A stretch of 64,000 bases of DNA from Bacillota bacterium (GCA_023402395.1 JAEYGI010000051.1:62001-126000); one strand, 5' to 3'; shown: positions 1 to 10,000, counted from the first letter of the stretch. The notes: generated by a model from the letters alone, not told the origin. A program made the numbers and translations.

Positions 1-287
1 AATAATGCAAAAATCAATTTAGACGGTACGCAGATCAAAGCATAGATCAAAGTGGCTTTCAGAGAGCCCCAAAAATGTTGATCCTGAGTAAACATTTGGA
101 TGTAATTTTTAAACCCGACAAAAACCGGCCTCTTTAAAATGCTGAAGTCCGTAAACGAATAAACAAAAGAAGAAACCAAAGGATATAATTGAAATACTAA
201 AAATCCGATTAGCCATGGGGAAATAAACAGCAGCCCCCAGTGACTCCTCTTCCATTTAATTTTGGATACGCCCCGCGCAGTATACAT
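1..287 (-). CDS. Sugar ABC transporter permease, MalF/UgpA type (partial, N-terminal part)
   Basis: Only the first ~95 codons lie in the window; the gene runs off the left edge. The ATG at 285-287 has an AAGGA ribosome site. The reading starts with a short basic cytoplasmic stretch, then a hydrophobic first helix (GLLFISPWLIGFLVFQLYPL), then YSFTDFSILKRPVFVGFKNY and a second helix. This pattern (SPWLIGF, SFTDF, GFxNY) is typical of MalF/UgpA/LacF-like inner-membrane permeases of carbohydrate ABC importers. It lies just downstream of a solute-binding protein gene on the same strand, from which a hairpin terminator separates it. It is therefore probably the second gene of a sugar-uptake operon. 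Confidence 0.85.
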   Translation of the reverse strand, partial: MYTARGVSKIKWKRSHWGLLFISPWLIGFLVFQLYPLVSSFVYSFTDFSILKRPVFVGFKNYIQMFTQDQHFWGSLKATLIYALICVPSKLIFAL

Positions 288-381
288 TATATCAATCCTT
301 TATTTGTAATTTAAAAATACGCTCTATCAATAAAAAGGCATCGCCTTGCAATAATCCAAACAGTCCGGGCCGGGTAAAAAT

Positions 382-418
382 AAGGAGATTGTAGCCGAAT
401 TGAGCCGACAATCTCCTT
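382..418 (-). terminator. Hairpin terminator between binding-protein and permease genes
   Basis: An 11-bp perfect stem (AAGGAGATTGT with ACAATCTCCTT) is followed, reading the minus strand, by ATTTTTA. It sits just after the stop of the binding-protein gene and before the permease. Partial termination here would give the usual excess of binding protein over permease. Confidence 0.8.
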
Positions 419-438
419 TTGAATTAACAAAGTCCGTT

Positions 439-1755
439 CTAGCGCTGGCTTGATTTTAACTCGTCCAATTTTGCCTTATAACCGGAGATAATCTCATCGG
501 CGGCTTGTTCGGGAGTTGTTTTATCAAAAATCATCTTTTCAATGGCATCTTTGTTGATTTGGGAAATCTCACTGTTTTCCGTCAAGGGTCCCCAGGCTTT
601 GCCCGGATTTTTATTGGCATAATCCAACGCGTCCGCGATTAAGGGATCAATTTTTTTCGCCTCAACTAAAGCTTGACGCGCCAGACTCGAAGCCGGCGTA
701 GAACGACTATCGCCTAAAATCACGGCCGCTTCACGATCATTGACAAACCAGTTTAAGAATTTTACCGCTTCCTCCGCATTGCGGCTAACTCGATTAATCG
801 CCAATACTTGTGACGGGCGCTGCGGATTCGCCGACTGTTTGGCGTTCTTATGGATAGGAAGCGCAGCCACAAAGAATTTACGGTCCGCCGGGGCGGTCGA
901 CTTCATCTGGCTAATTGTCGGAGTCAACGCAAATGCAATACCGATATCCCCATTAATCCAGCGAAAATTTTGCTCGGTTTTTCCGACAAAAGCGCTGCTT
1001 TCTCCAAAGGGCTCCATGGTGCCGGTTTTATAGAGTTCCGAAACATATTGCAAACTTTCAGCGAGCAATTTCTTATTAAAAGCGATGGAATAGTCACTAC
1101 GGATCCATACCTCGCCGGTTTTTTGGGACAGATAAGGCCGGACAATCAGCCGGTTAATAATATCGATATCGCCGGAGAGCAAGTAAGCATTCTTGTTTTG
1201 GTCGTGCACTTTCTTACCGTATTCAAGCAATTTGTCCCAAGTCCAAACCGTATTGGTGGGAATCTTATATTTGTCAAAGAAATCTTTATTACAAAGCATG
1301 GTTACTACTGATACGCCGGCCGGGACACCGATCATTTTTTTGTTTACCAAACAATAATCTCTCAATAACTCTTTACTAAAAGTATTTGTATTTAGCTTTG
1401 ATTTGTACCGGCTTAAATCCAGAAAGAAATTACCTTGAGCGGTTAGTTCGGCAACCCATTGCGAATCCAATTGAATCAGATCGGGCGCCGTTTGACTGGC
1501 GAACTGGGTCAGGAGCTTTTTGTAATATCCGTCGTAACCCATATATTCCGCTTCAATCTTTACATTCGGGTTCTTCTGCATGTAGACTTTAATCGCATTC
1601 AACGTCGCCTGATGGCGCGGAGCGCTTCCCCACCAGCAAAAACGCAAATTAGCCGATGCCGCTTTAGCGGCCGCTTGCTGCTCGCCGACAAATACCGGGC
1701 CCAATAAAAGGATTCCGATTAGAATCGTCGCGATAACTCGAAATTTCTGTTTCAT
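439..1755 (-). CDS. Extracellular sugar-binding protein of an ABC importer (family 1)
   Basis: 438 aa. It begins with a signal peptide (KQKFRVIATILIGILLLGP, then an Ala-rich cleavage region). No lipobox Cys is visible, so it looks secreted or anchored in another way. The mature part has the family-1 binding-protein look: NPNVKIEAEYMGYDGYYKKL, PDLIQLDSQWVAEL, WTWDKLLEYGKK and a C-terminal EAVKFLNWFVNDREA segment. The start ATG follows GAGGAGG. The gene lies upstream of a permease and divergent from a YesN/YesM two-component pair, a common arrangement for regulated carbohydrate uptake in Bacillota. The substrate cannot be told from sequence. Confidence 0.9.
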   Translation of the reverse strand: MKQKFRVIATILIGILLLGPVFVGEQQAAAKAASANLRFCWWGSAPRHQATLNAIKVYMQKNPNVKIEAEYMGYDGYYKKLLTQFASQTAPDLIQLDSQWVAELTAQGNFFLDLSRYKSKLNTNTFSKELLRDYCLVNKKMIGVPAGVSVVTMLCNKDFFDKYKIPTNTVWTWDKLLEYGKKVHDQNKNAYLLSGDIDIINRLIVRPYLSQKTGEVWIRSDYSIAFNKKLLAESLQYVSELYKTGTMEPFGESSAFVGKTEQNFRWINGDIGIAFALTPTISQMKSTAPADRKFFVAALPIHKNAKQSANPQRPSQVLAINRVSRNAEEAVKFLNWFVNDREAAVILGDSRSTPASSLARQALVEAKKIDPLIADALDYANKNPGKAWGPLTENSEISQINKDAIEKMIFDKTTPEQAADEIISGYKAKLDELKSSQR

Positions 1756-1793
1756 TTTTCCTCCTCATCGTGTATTTTTCTTTCTTTAGCATG

Positions 1794-1822
1794 AGTATAT
1801 CATTGTTAAAAAAATTTAATAA
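1794..1822 (-). promoter_or_regulatory. Probable sigma-A promoter of the binding-protein gene
   Basis: On the minus strand TTATTA is followed after 17 bp by TATACT, about 40 bp upstream of the start codon. The -35 match is weak, so activation by the adjacent YesN-like regulator would make sense. Confidence 0.45.
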
Positions 1823-2038
1823 GGATGATCGTATTTAGTAAAGTGTCTTTAATTCGGCCCTTTATGTTCGAAATGAATCATTTTTTTGGAATCCTGTCAT
1901 AATGTTGGATTTGACTGATTAAATCAATTCTAATCTGAATTTATGTTTAACTTATTGTATAATAATGATAAAGGTAACAACGGGTCGATCCGCATCGCCT
2001 TTGTTCTCACAATCAAAAGTCATAATTGGAGGGTACAT

Positions 2039-2821
2039 ATGTATCGCCTATTAGTGGTGGATGATGAAGCCGAATCACGCAACACTCTATGTAACTGCTT
2101 TCCTTGGAATACAGTCGGTTTTGAAGTTGTCGCCCAAGCTAGCAATGGCGCGGAAGCCTTGGATTTGATCCGCCGGGATCAATTTGACGTGGTATTATGC
2201 GATATTAAAATGCCGGTTTTTTCCGGGATTGACTTGGCGCAGGAACTCTATCAACACAAGCCGAGACCGTCAATCATCTTTTTAAGCGCCTACCGGGATT
2301 TTGAATATGCCCAAACCGCGCTGACTTTCGGAGTCCGTTATTATATTGTCAAACCGGCTCGCTACGAAGAAATCATGACTAAATTTCAAATGTTAAAGCA
2401 AGAATTGGATGCCGGAAGTTTCGAACCGGAAACAACATCAGATGTAAATGATAATGGCAAGCCATTGAATAATGCTCATTTTCAAGAAAAAGTCATCGGG
2501 ATTGTCAAAACATATATCAAAACCAACTATGCCACGGCCAGTCTTGACGAAGCTTCCCGATTGGTCCACATGAATTCATCCTATTTAAGTCAACTCTTTA
2601 AGCAAAAAACCGGAATTAATTTTTCTGACTATCTCATCGAAATCAAGATGACCAAAGCCGCCGAATTATTGATGGACTATAAATTGAAAACCTATTCCGT
2701 CAGCGAAATGGTCGGCTATACCAATGCCAAAAATTTTGCCCGGACCTTTAAAAGTTTTTATGGCATAAATCCACGGGATTATCGATATTCCAAATTGGAA
2801 AAGACCGTTCCCGAGGCCTGA
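2039..2821 (+). CDS. AraC-type response regulator, YesN-like
   Basis: 260 aa using the ATG at 2039, which has a GGAGGG ribosome site 5 bp upstream. An in-frame start further upstream (1943) has no such site and would add 32 odd residues. The N-terminal receiver domain has the acidic pair D8/D9, phospho-acceptor D55 in VVLCDIKMP, and the conserved Lys in YIVKPARY. The last ~100 residues are a double helix-turn-helix AraC domain (SSYLSQLFKQKTGINFSDYL, VGYTNAKNFARTFKSFYGINPRDYR). Its stop touches the ATG of the next gene, so the two are translationally coupled. It most likely controls the divergent sugar transporter. Confidence 0.93.
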   Translation: MYRLLVVDDEAESRNTLCNCFPWNTVGFEVVAQASNGAEALDLIRRDQFDVVLCDIKMPVFSGIDLAQELYQHKPRPSIIFLSAYRDFEYAQTALTFGVRYYIVKPARYEEIMTKFQMLKQELDAGSFEPETTSDVNDNGKPLNNAHFQEKVIGIVKTYIKTNYATASLDEASRLVHMNSSYLSQLFKQKTGINFSDYLIEIKMTKAAELLMDYKLKTYSVSEMVGYTNAKNFARTFKSFYGINPRDYRYSKLEKTVPEA

Positions 2822-4609
2822 ATGAGACGAAAATACTTTTTAAAAAATCTGGCTTTTTTTCTGCTTCCGCTGCTTGCTCCAGTTTTAATTCTAGGAACTT
2901 TTGCGCTGGTCTTATCCCAAGGGATCATCAAAAACAACCTTGAAAAAAGCAATTTAAACCTTTTAACCCAAACCAAAGAGAACGTTGATCTGATCTTGAC
3001 TGAAATCGACTCCTTGGGGTTGTATTTTGATAAAGACCCTAAAATTCTGAAACGTTTAAAAGACATTCTTCCCAAGCAATCACTGAACTACGAAGAATTG
3101 GATTCGTTGAACTTTATTAAAAATACGATTGAAACCACAGCTAATTCAAAACCCTATATCCACTCCATCTATGTTTATTTTGAAAGAGGCGGCCGGAAGT
3201 TTATCAGTTCCAGCCAGGGGCTGTCCGATATTGATCGTTTTGAAGACACCTCCTGGTATCATAATTATTACACTATGAAAACCCAGCATAACTTCTGGTG
3301 TAATAAACTCCTGCTTAAACAGTATCCCTTCGACGCCAAAGCCACCTCCATCATTTCCCTTTCCAAAAAGCTTTATTCTCCCGGTTCTCAAACCGGTGAC
3401 GGGGTAATTGTCTTAAATATTTTACCCGAATACGTCAATCACATTTTAAAAAGTCTGGCAATCTTGAAGGAACAAACCATTTTGGTGCTAGATCAAAAAA
3501 ATGAAATTATTTTTCAAAACGCCGCCAACCCCTATCTTAAAAAGATGAATGTCAACCAGCTCAAACAAAGCCCTCGCAATTTTTTTTCCATTGTCACCGA
3601 CCGAAAACGTTATTCCATTTCCGTCATTCGTTCGGATTATCATGACTGGAGCTATATTTCAATTGTACCGAACCATTCGCTCTATCAACCGCTGTCCGCC
3701 CTGGCCGCCATCACCGTTTTTTTATTGATCTTTTCGATATTCCTTGGAATGATGCTGGCTTACTCCATCACTTGCAAAAACTACCGCCAAATGGAACGTG
3801 TTTTTAAAGTTATTGACTCGGCCAAGTCGGGAAGCCCCCTGCCCCCCCTTCCCGAACGGGCCAACGATGAATACGAGTATATCATCCAAAACCTGTTAAC
3901 GACCTTTATCGAACAGCATTACTTAAAAATTCAACTGTCCGAACGCAAATACAAGCTGAAAGTCAGTGAATTCAAAGCGCTGCAATCGCAGATTAATCCC
4001 CATTTTCTCTTTAATACCTTGCATACGATTTACTGGGAGGTAATCAAGCTAACTAACGGGTCCAACAAAGCCAATCAAATGATTGCTTATCTTACTGATA
4101 TTTTGGAGTATTCGTTAAGCCAGCCGAATGATTTAGTGACGCTGGCGGAGGAAGTCAAAAATGCCCAAAGTTATATCAAGATTCAGCAAATTCAATATCA
4201 AAACATTTTCGAAGTCATTTGGGAATATGATGAAGCCGATCTTCAAATCAAATCGATCAAACTCCTTTTACAGCCATTAATTGAAAACAGTATTTACCAC
4301 GGGATTAAAGAAAAAGGCGGCGGAGCCATTAAAATCAAATTTCTCCGCTCGAAAGCCTATCTCAGAATCTCCATTATTGACAATGGCATGGGTATCGGCA
4401 AAACTCAACTGGCTGAAATCAGAACCCAGTTAAATGCCGACATTGAACCGTCACGGCATATCGGGGTCTATAATACCAATAAGCGCTTAAAAATTTATTA
4501 CGGCCCGGAATTCGGGTTGCATATTATGAGTAAACAAAACTTTGGAACCGTTATCGTTATCAAAATTCCTTTCGATACAATAAACAATCATTTCAACCGC
4601 CCCGAATAA
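2822..4609 (+). CDS. Membrane sensor histidine kinase, YesM/LytS type
   Basis: 595 aa. One N-terminal membrane helix (about residues 9-32) is followed by a ~250-residue extracellular sensing region, then a second helix (about 290-315). A short HAMP-like linker leads to a His_kinase domain with the phospho-acceptor in QINPHFLFNTLHTIYW (His near 394). The HATPase part has LLQPLIENSIYHGI and IIDNGMGIG. It is the cognate kinase of the YesN-like regulator immediately upstream. Pairs of this kind usually sense extracellular sugars or glycans; the ligand here is unknown. Confidence 0.93.
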   Translation: MRRKYFLKNLAFFLLPLLAPVLILGTFALVLSQGIIKNNLEKSNLNLLTQTKENVDLILTEIDSLGLYFDKDPKILKRLKDILPKQSLNYEELDSLNFIKNTIETTANSKPYIHSIYVYFERGGRKFISSSQGLSDIDRFEDTSWYHNYYTMKTQHNFWCNKLLLKQYPFDAKATSIISLSKKLYSPGSQTGDGVIVLNILPEYVNHILKSLAILKEQTILVLDQKNEIIFQNAANPYLKKMNVNQLKQSPRNFFSIVTDRKRYSISVIRSDYHDWSYISIVPNHSLYQPLSALAAITVFLLIFSIFLGMMLAYSITCKNYRQMERVFKVIDSAKSGSPLPPLPERANDEYEYIIQNLLTTFIEQHYLKIQLSERKYKLKVSEFKALQSQINPHFLFNTLHTIYWEVIKLTNGSNKANQMIAYLTDILEYSLSQPNDLVTLAEEVKNAQSYIKIQQIQYQNIFEVIWEYDEADLQIKSIKLLLQPLIENSIYHGIKEKGGGAIKIKFLRSKAYLRISIIDNGMGIGKTQLAEIRTQLNADIEPSRHIGVYNTNKRLKIYYGPEFGLHIMSKQNFGTVIVIKIPFDTINNHFNRPE

Positions 4610-4683
4610 CCGACCCTCATTAGCCAAATCCGGTGAATCCGCTTAATCCCGGTTCAAACCCTTCCCTCAAAATAAAAGACCCG

Positions 4684-5145
4684 CTATTTCTCAATAGTGA
4701 GCCTTAAAAACTGATGATGCCCCCGCTCCAACCGGAGCAACTCCTCGATCATCCGGAGCGGTACTTTTTTGATCTGGAGCGAGACCTGCTTCAACTGATC
4801 CAACCTCCGGATCAACTGGAGCAACCGTTGGATCAACCGAAGCAACAGCTGCTTCAAATGATCCTCCAATATTTCCATCTGGAGCAACTGTTGCTCCAGA
4901 TGGAACGGGGCTTCGATCACTTGATCCAAGGCCCGGATCAGTTGATCCGGTTCTTGGATCATTTGGAGCGACAGTTCCTCCATCTGATCCGGCATTCCGA
5001 TCAACTGATCGGACTCTTCGATCACTTGATCCAAAGCCCGGATCAGTTGCGGCGCGTTCGGGTCAAGTTGCATCCGGCCTAAATTAACCAGGCGCCATCC
5101 CGCCGGAATGTTATAACGGACTTGAAGGAGCAGAAACGGTTGCAT
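4684..5145 (-). CDS. Doubtful heptad-repeat ORF lying over the 21-bp array
   Basis: A 153-codon open frame whose ATG lies 3 bases after the stop of the methyltransferase gene (TGA, AGG, ATG). It would encode about 16 seven-residue units with the pattern xQLIxxx (DQLIRAL, DQVIEES, LQMIQEP, LRMIEEL), rich in Leu, Gln and Glu, that is, a long amphipathic coiled coil. Against it: the AGG is too close to the ATG to act as a ribosome site, the plus strand is also open as heptads, and a sister array at 31.5 kb with the same period is not open. I lean towards a by-product of a 21-bp DNA repeat. Confidence 0.25.
   Translation of the reverse strand: MQPFLLLQVRYNIPAGWRLVNLGRMQLDPNAPQLIRALDQVIEESDQLIGMPDQMEELSLQMIQEPDQLIRALDQVIEAPFHLEQQLLQMEILEDHLKQLLLRLIQRLLQLIRRLDQLKQVSLQIKKVPLRMIEELLRLERGHHQFLRLTIEK
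4726..5061. repeat. 21-bp tandem array 1 (16 units)
   Basis: Sixteen contiguous imperfect units of exactly 21 bp with no indel. Typical units start GATCAACTGGAGCAACCG or GATCACTTGATCCAAAGC, and some are the near reverse complement of others (GATCAACTGATC against GATCAGTTGATC). A few units (4915, 5020; 4936, 5041) are close copies, which suggests block duplication. The array fills the space between a histidine kinase gene and a methyltransferase gene that converge on it. There are no spacers, so it is not CRISPR. Confidence 0.9.
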
Positions 5146-5148
5146 CCT

Positions 5149-5892
5149 TCAAGGTTTGCGGTTCCGGGATGACCGCCCATCCTCTCGCCTCGTTCCCACG
5201 GCCACATACGCGAAACTCTCCGGACTCCAGGGGCTTCGATCGAACTCCCCGTATTCATCCGTGACCTTCAACCCCGCCTTCTCCAGCAGCCGCAAGGCTT
5301 CCGCCCGGCGCAGCGGATACAGCGGCACCTCGTTATCAAAACTCTTCCCGGCCCAGGTTAACCGGGTCTTGAATAAGACCAGCCGCTCGGAAACGGTCGC
5401 ATACTCCCGGACCAACTCGGCGTCCCCGTCCCGCAGCGTCGGCAGCGCCGTAATTTGCCGATCCAAAATCCGGTCGTAATTGATGATCTGAATCACCCAA
5501 CGGCCACCCGGCCCCTGCCAGCGCTTCCAGCTGTTCAGTGTCGCGGTGATCTCCTCCGGACCGCCGAGATGGACCAGGGAGTTGCCTATGCAATACCAGC
5601 CGTGATAAAGCTCATCCGGTTCAACCCGGGACATGTCGGCGGCCAGAAACCGGAGACCGGGCCGGTTCCCGGCTTTGGTCCGGGCCGCGGCGATCATCGC
5701 TTCCGACAAATCGATCCCGGTCACGGTAAACCCCGCTTCGGCCAGCGCCAGCGCATAACCGCCAGTGCCGCAGGCGAAATCGGCAATCGGAGCCGGAGCC
5801 GGCCCCATCTCCCGCTGGAGAAAGCCTACCGTCTCCGGGTCCGCCGGAAAAAGGCGATCGTACCCGGCGGCGAAGTCTTCGTAAAAACCCAT
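5149..5892 (-). CDS. Class I SAM-dependent methyltransferase
   Basis: 247 aa, the usual size for a stand-alone Rossmann methyltransferase. The SAM-binding motif I is IADFACGTGGYALALAEAGF, followed by GIDLSEAMIAAAR (motif II) and FLAADMSRV (motif III). The C-terminal part (EVPLYPLRRAEALRLLEKAGLKV) resembles small-molecule methyltransferases of the Methyltransf_25/11 group. A GAGGTG ribosome site precedes the ATG. The substrate is unknown and neighbours give no hint. The 21-bp array begins a few bases after its stop. Confidence 0.88.
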   Translation of the reverse strand: MGFYEDFAAGYDRLFPADPETVGFLQREMGPAPAPIADFACGTGGYALALAEAGFTVTGIDLSEAMIAAARTKAGNRPGLRFLAADMSRVEPDELYHGWYCIGNSLVHLGGPEEITATLNSWKRWQGPGGRWVIQIINYDRILDRQITALPTLRDGDAELVREYATVSERLVLFKTRLTWAGKSFDNEVPLYPLRRAEALRLLEKAGLKVTDEYGEFDRSPWSPESFAYVAVGTRREDGRSSRNRKP

Positions 5893-5980
5893 TTTTACAC
5901 CTCATTTCGATTGTAACTATGAAGCTCGTAGTTTGTGGTCATTGGTGGTTAATTTGAGTATCGTAAGTTTAGTTGCTGTT

Positions 5981-6004
5981 TCCGGCCTTCAGCCGGATTT
6001 TTTT
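5981..6004 (+). terminator. Orphan rho-independent terminator
   Basis: TCCGGC, a CTTCA loop and GCCGGA are followed by seven T residues on the plus strand. No plus-strand gene ends nearby, because the methyltransferase to the left is on the other strand. It could end antisense transcription or a short RNA starting near 5.9 kb, but I see no convincing promoter. Confidence 0.6.
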
Positions 6005-6062
6005 CAAAACGCTTCTTCCGCAATGCATAGAATCGGAAGCCTGAAAAAAACTATGCCTGTAA

Positions 6063-6250
6063 CCTATATAAGTTGAATTAAATTTCTGATATACATCATG
6101 TCCTTAATGCCGGCCATGATCAAAAATTAATGAATTTAATTCAACTTATTTCAGCTGTAATCGGATGAAGTAAATTCCGATTTGATTCATTTGCATTCGA
6201 ACATTAAGAATGCAAATTTAGTAAAGAAATTTACTTCATCCTAATATAGG
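6063..6250. repeat. Nested double-hairpin element, copy 1
   Basis: Two hairpins side by side. The first has a 17-bp perfect outer stem (ATAAGTTGAATTAAATT at 6068, complement at 6133) around an inner stem ATCATGTCC. The second has a 14-bp outer stem (GGATGAAGTAAATT at 6163, complement at 6228) around an inner stem TTTGCATTC/GAATGCAAA. The ends carry CCTATATA and TATAGG. The same pair recurs in opposite orientation at 13.1 kb. The right stem ends just before the ribosome site of the next gene. Confidence 0.88.
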
Positions 6251-6261
6251 AGGAAATGCCC

Positions 6262-6732
6262 ATGATTCAAGACCGGGTCCTTCGCGGCGCCGCCATCGGA
6301 CTCGCAGCCGATCTCGTCAAGCTGCTCTTTAATTATATCGGATTCGCACTGGGATTCTCAAAGGTCGTCTTTTGGCAGATGGTGGCCTCAAGGTTCCTTA
6401 CCGGAGCTGACCTGTTCCGTCCCGTCGCCTATTTGATCGGAGGAGTCGCCGATCTCACCATGGCCGCGATATTGGGGGTAGTATTCGTCTATCTGCTCCC
6501 ATATATCCGGCCCAAACTGCTCTGGATAAAAGGAGCGGGGTTCGGCCTCGGGGTCTGGGTAGTGCTCCTCGGAACCTTGTTGAGGCAATCGGCCGAACCG
6601 GAGCTGCCGGTCTCCGCCGCTACGATGATGATCACCCTCATCGCTCATCTCCTCTTCGGGCTGGCGCTGGCCTACTTCTATCCAATCCTCAGCCCGGAGC
6701 CCGCCTCGGGCCAACCGGATCAAACCCGTTAG
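6262..6732 (+). CDS. Conserved-looking four-helix membrane protein, function unknown
   Basis: 156 aa from the ATG at 6262, which sits about 9 bp after AGGAGG. An ATG 6 bp earlier is in frame but too close to the ribosome site. Four hydrophobic segments are visible (about 8-28, 50-80, 90-112 and 122-145), with PYIRPKLLWIKGAG as a cytoplasmic loop and a polar C-terminal tail. I do not recognise the family with certainty; its size and topology resemble small YqhR-like membrane proteins of Bacillota. It stands alone between a repeat element and the chemoreceptor gene. Confidence 0.75.
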   Translation: MIQDRVLRGAAIGLAADLVKLLFNYIGFALGFSKVVFWQMVASRFLTGADLFRPVAYLIGGVADLTMAAILGVVFVYLLPYIRPKLLWIKGAGFGLGVWVVLLGTLLRQSAEPELPVSAATMMITLIAHLLFGLALAYFYPILSPEPASGQPDQTR

Positions 6733-6953
6733 GCCCCGAAGGTTTCTCACCCAGTTGATTTTGGGGCAACTCACAACCTCTGTCCAGGCGATTACCTGCT
6801 TTTTAACAAACATTTATAAAACATTCAGAAATAATTCCGATAATAACAACACAGAGAACTTTCCTGGGGCGGGGCCGGAGTCCGGCGCGCCTGGCGGGAA
6901 AGGAATTTTTTCATTTATTTTATTGTTTATTGGCGGGGTGGGTATGTGGCGTT

Positions 6954-6969
6954 CTGGAAGCGCTTCCAG
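6954..6969. promoter_or_regulatory. 16-bp perfect palindrome matching a cre/LacI-family operator
   Basis: CTGGAAGCGCTTCCAG, centred on CG, fits the core of the catabolite-responsive element (TG-N-AA-N-CG-N-WW-N-CA) recognised by CcpA and related LacI-family proteins. It lies 46-61 bp upstream of the chemoreceptor start, so binding would probably affect that gene. Confidence 0.6.
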
Positions 6970-7014
6970 TAATCCGCCAGATTAGCATACCCGAATAACA
7001 AGGAGGTTTCAACC

Positions 7015-10000
7015 ATGTTTCGAAAAATCAAAGGCTCTCTGTTCCTAAAGATCATGCTGCTGCTGAACGCGTTCGTGATCATTCCGGCGCTGATGATCTT
7101 TATTTTTGCCAACACCCTGGTTTCCCAATCGCTCAAAGAGGAGATCGAAACCAAACTAAGCCTGGTCACACAGGAAAAACAGGATAAGCTCAGCAAGCAA
7201 CTGACCAATATGGAACACCTGGCTCAAACCTTCGCCAGCGATAGCTACGCCAGGGATTATTTCACCGGGCTGCGCCAGGGCAACCCGCCCGATCCCGAAA
7301 AATTGCAGCGAATCGCCGCGACGCTGAAAGCCGAAATCGCCAAGGGCAACGGCATTTACGAAAATATGCTTTATTATTACGACGGGATTACGGTTGCCGA
7401 CGGAATTGACGGACAGTCCGTCGGCAAATCGACGGCTCAAAAAGACACCTTATTCGGATTTATCCGGCTGTCCCCGACCACGGGCCGGCCGGTCATGGTC
7501 AACTACATCGCGATTGACGACGAAGCTGGCGATGCTTCCCTCGCCCTGTTCGTGATGGCGATCGAACTCAGCAAAGTCACTGATCAGATCATCGATAACG
7601 GCGCCGACCAGGCGACCAAGACCATTGTGATTGATTCCAACGGGTTCATGGTGGCCAGCACCGACCATCGCGAGCAGCTCCTGAAGTTCAACTTCAATGA
7701 GGCCGGGGAAGAAACCGCCCAGTTTTTCCAAAAGATCTCCTCCCAGGGGGCGGGGATTGATTTTCTCACCCTGAACGGGGAAAAATACCTGGCTGCCTAT
7801 TCCAAGGATCCGGCGCGCGATTTGTATACTGTTTCCTACACCCCGATGTCCGAATACACCCAGAGAAGTACTGAACTGGCGCTGGGATTCCTGATTTTCC
7901 TGCTGATCAACATCAGCGCCGGATTCATCGTCTCCTATTTCATGTCGAAACGCTTGATCATCGATCCGATCCGTAGCCTGACCGCGGCCACCGAAAAGAT
8001 GGCTTTGGGCGACTGTGATGTCGCCATCAACATCAAATCCAGGGATGAGATCGGCGCTCTGGCCAGTTCCTTCAATATCATGGTCGCCAATATCCGCGAA
8101 GGAGCCCGGGCCGCGGAGCGAATTGCAGCCGGCGACCTGGATGTGAAACTGGTGGTCCGCTCGGACCAGGACCTGCTGAATCAGAACCTGAACAGAATGA
8201 TCGAAAACATTAAAGCGGTAATTGACGACATCAACCGGCTCTCCGAAGCAGCGGTGAGCGGCGAGCTGTCGCACCGGGCCGACGCCGGGCGGCATCACGG
8301 CGATTTCCAGGCCATCGTGGCCGGCATCAACCGGACCCTCGACGCAGTGGTCGATCCGCTGCAGGTGGCGGCCGATTATATCGAACGCATCGGCAGGGGT
8401 GAAATTCCGGAGCCGCTCAACGCCGACTACCAGGGCGACTTTAACGCTCTCAAAAACAGCATCAACGCCTGCATCGGCGGCCTGGGAGCCCTGAACGAAA
8501 GCAACGCCGTGCTGCAGCGCATGGCCCAAAACGATTATACCCGGACCATCGAAGGGGATTACCAGGGCGTCTACGGCGAAATCGCCGCGGCTGCCAACAG
8601 CGTCATTGATCGCCTGACCAATATCCAACGGATTACCATGAACATTTCGGCCGGAGATTTCGGGGACCTCGATAGTCTGAAGGCGATCGGCCGTCGCTCG
8701 GAGAACGACCAGTTGATGCCAGCCTACATTCAAATGATGAGCGCGGTTCAGGAGTTGGTCCACGAAGCCGTCAGCCTATCGGAAGCGGCGATTGCCGGGC
8801 AGTTGAACGTTAGGGGCGACGTCGCCAAATTCTCCGGCGAATACCGGAAAGTCATCGAAGGCTTCAATCAGACTCTCGACGCAATCACGCAGGCGTTCGA
8901 CGAGGCCTATGCGGTATTGAACCGGTTTGCCGTCAATGACTACACCACCGAGATGGTCGGCGGCTATCAAGGGACGCTGCGGGAATTCGCCGGCCTGATC
9001 AATGAGGTCCGGACCCGCCTGCTCAGCATCCAGGAAACCTTTATCCTGCTCGGCAAAGGCGACATCAGCCGGCTGGAAGAGCTTCGCGCGATGGGACGGT
9101 TCTCGGAGAACGACTATATGCTACCTTCGGCCATCGCAATGATGACAGCCATCGACAATCTGATCAAGGAAGCGGACCAGCTGGCCCATGCGGCCGCCAG
9201 CGGTGATCTGACGCAACGGAGCGATACCGGCCAATTTGAAGGGAAATACCGGGAGATCATCGCCGGCCTCAACAGCGCGCTGGACGCGATGGCCCGTCCT
9301 CTGGCCGAGGCGTCGGACGTTCTGACCGAAATCAGCCAAGGCAATCTGGACCTGATGATGGAAGGAGATTACCTGGGCGAATACGCCCGGATGAAAGAAT
9401 CGATGAACAACGCCATCGCCTCCTTCAACGAATTGCTGGGCGAAATTCATACCGCGGCCGGCCAGGTTGCCTCGGGCTCGCGGCAGGTGGCGGACGGAAG
9501 CCAGATCTTGTCCCAGGGCGCCACCGAGCAAGCGGCCACGCTGGAAGAACTCTCGGCCTCGATTGCCGAGATCGCTTCCCAGACCCGCCAAAACGCGATC
9601 CGCGCCGGACAGGCCACCGAGTTGACCGACCAGACCAAGCAAGGGGCGGTGGCCGGCAATGAGCGGATGCAAGCGATGCTGCAGGCAATGCAGAACATCA
9701 ATGAATCATCGGTCAATATCTCCAAGATCATCAAGGCCATCGATGAGATCGCCTTCCAAACCAATATATTGGCGCTGAACGCGGCGGTGGAGGCGGCGCG
9801 CGCCGGCCAGCACGGCAAGGGCTTCGCCGTGGTCGCCGAAGAAGTGCGGAACCTGGCCGGCCGGAGCGCTCAGGCAGCCCGGGAAACAACCCAACTGATC
9901 GAAAATTCGCTTACGAAAGTGGCTGACGGCACCCGGATCGCCGATCAAACCGCGGCTTCGCTCCGGCAGATCGTCGACGACGTTACCAAGGCGGCCGGCC

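Noticed and set aside
4726..5061. Possible CRISPR array
   Set aside because: Units are contiguous and all similar, with no unique spacers between identical repeats, and no cas gene is in the window. The same holds for the arrays at 31.5 and 47.1 kb.
6755..6985. 76-codon frame before the chemoreceptor
   Set aside because: No ribosome site, low-complexity Asn/Gly content, and it runs through the cre-like palindrome and promoter region.
7450..8763. 437-codon open frame opposite the chemoreceptor
   Set aside because: It is the reverse of a clear chemoreceptor gene. GC-rich codon use makes long antisense frames common here, and there is no recognisable product.
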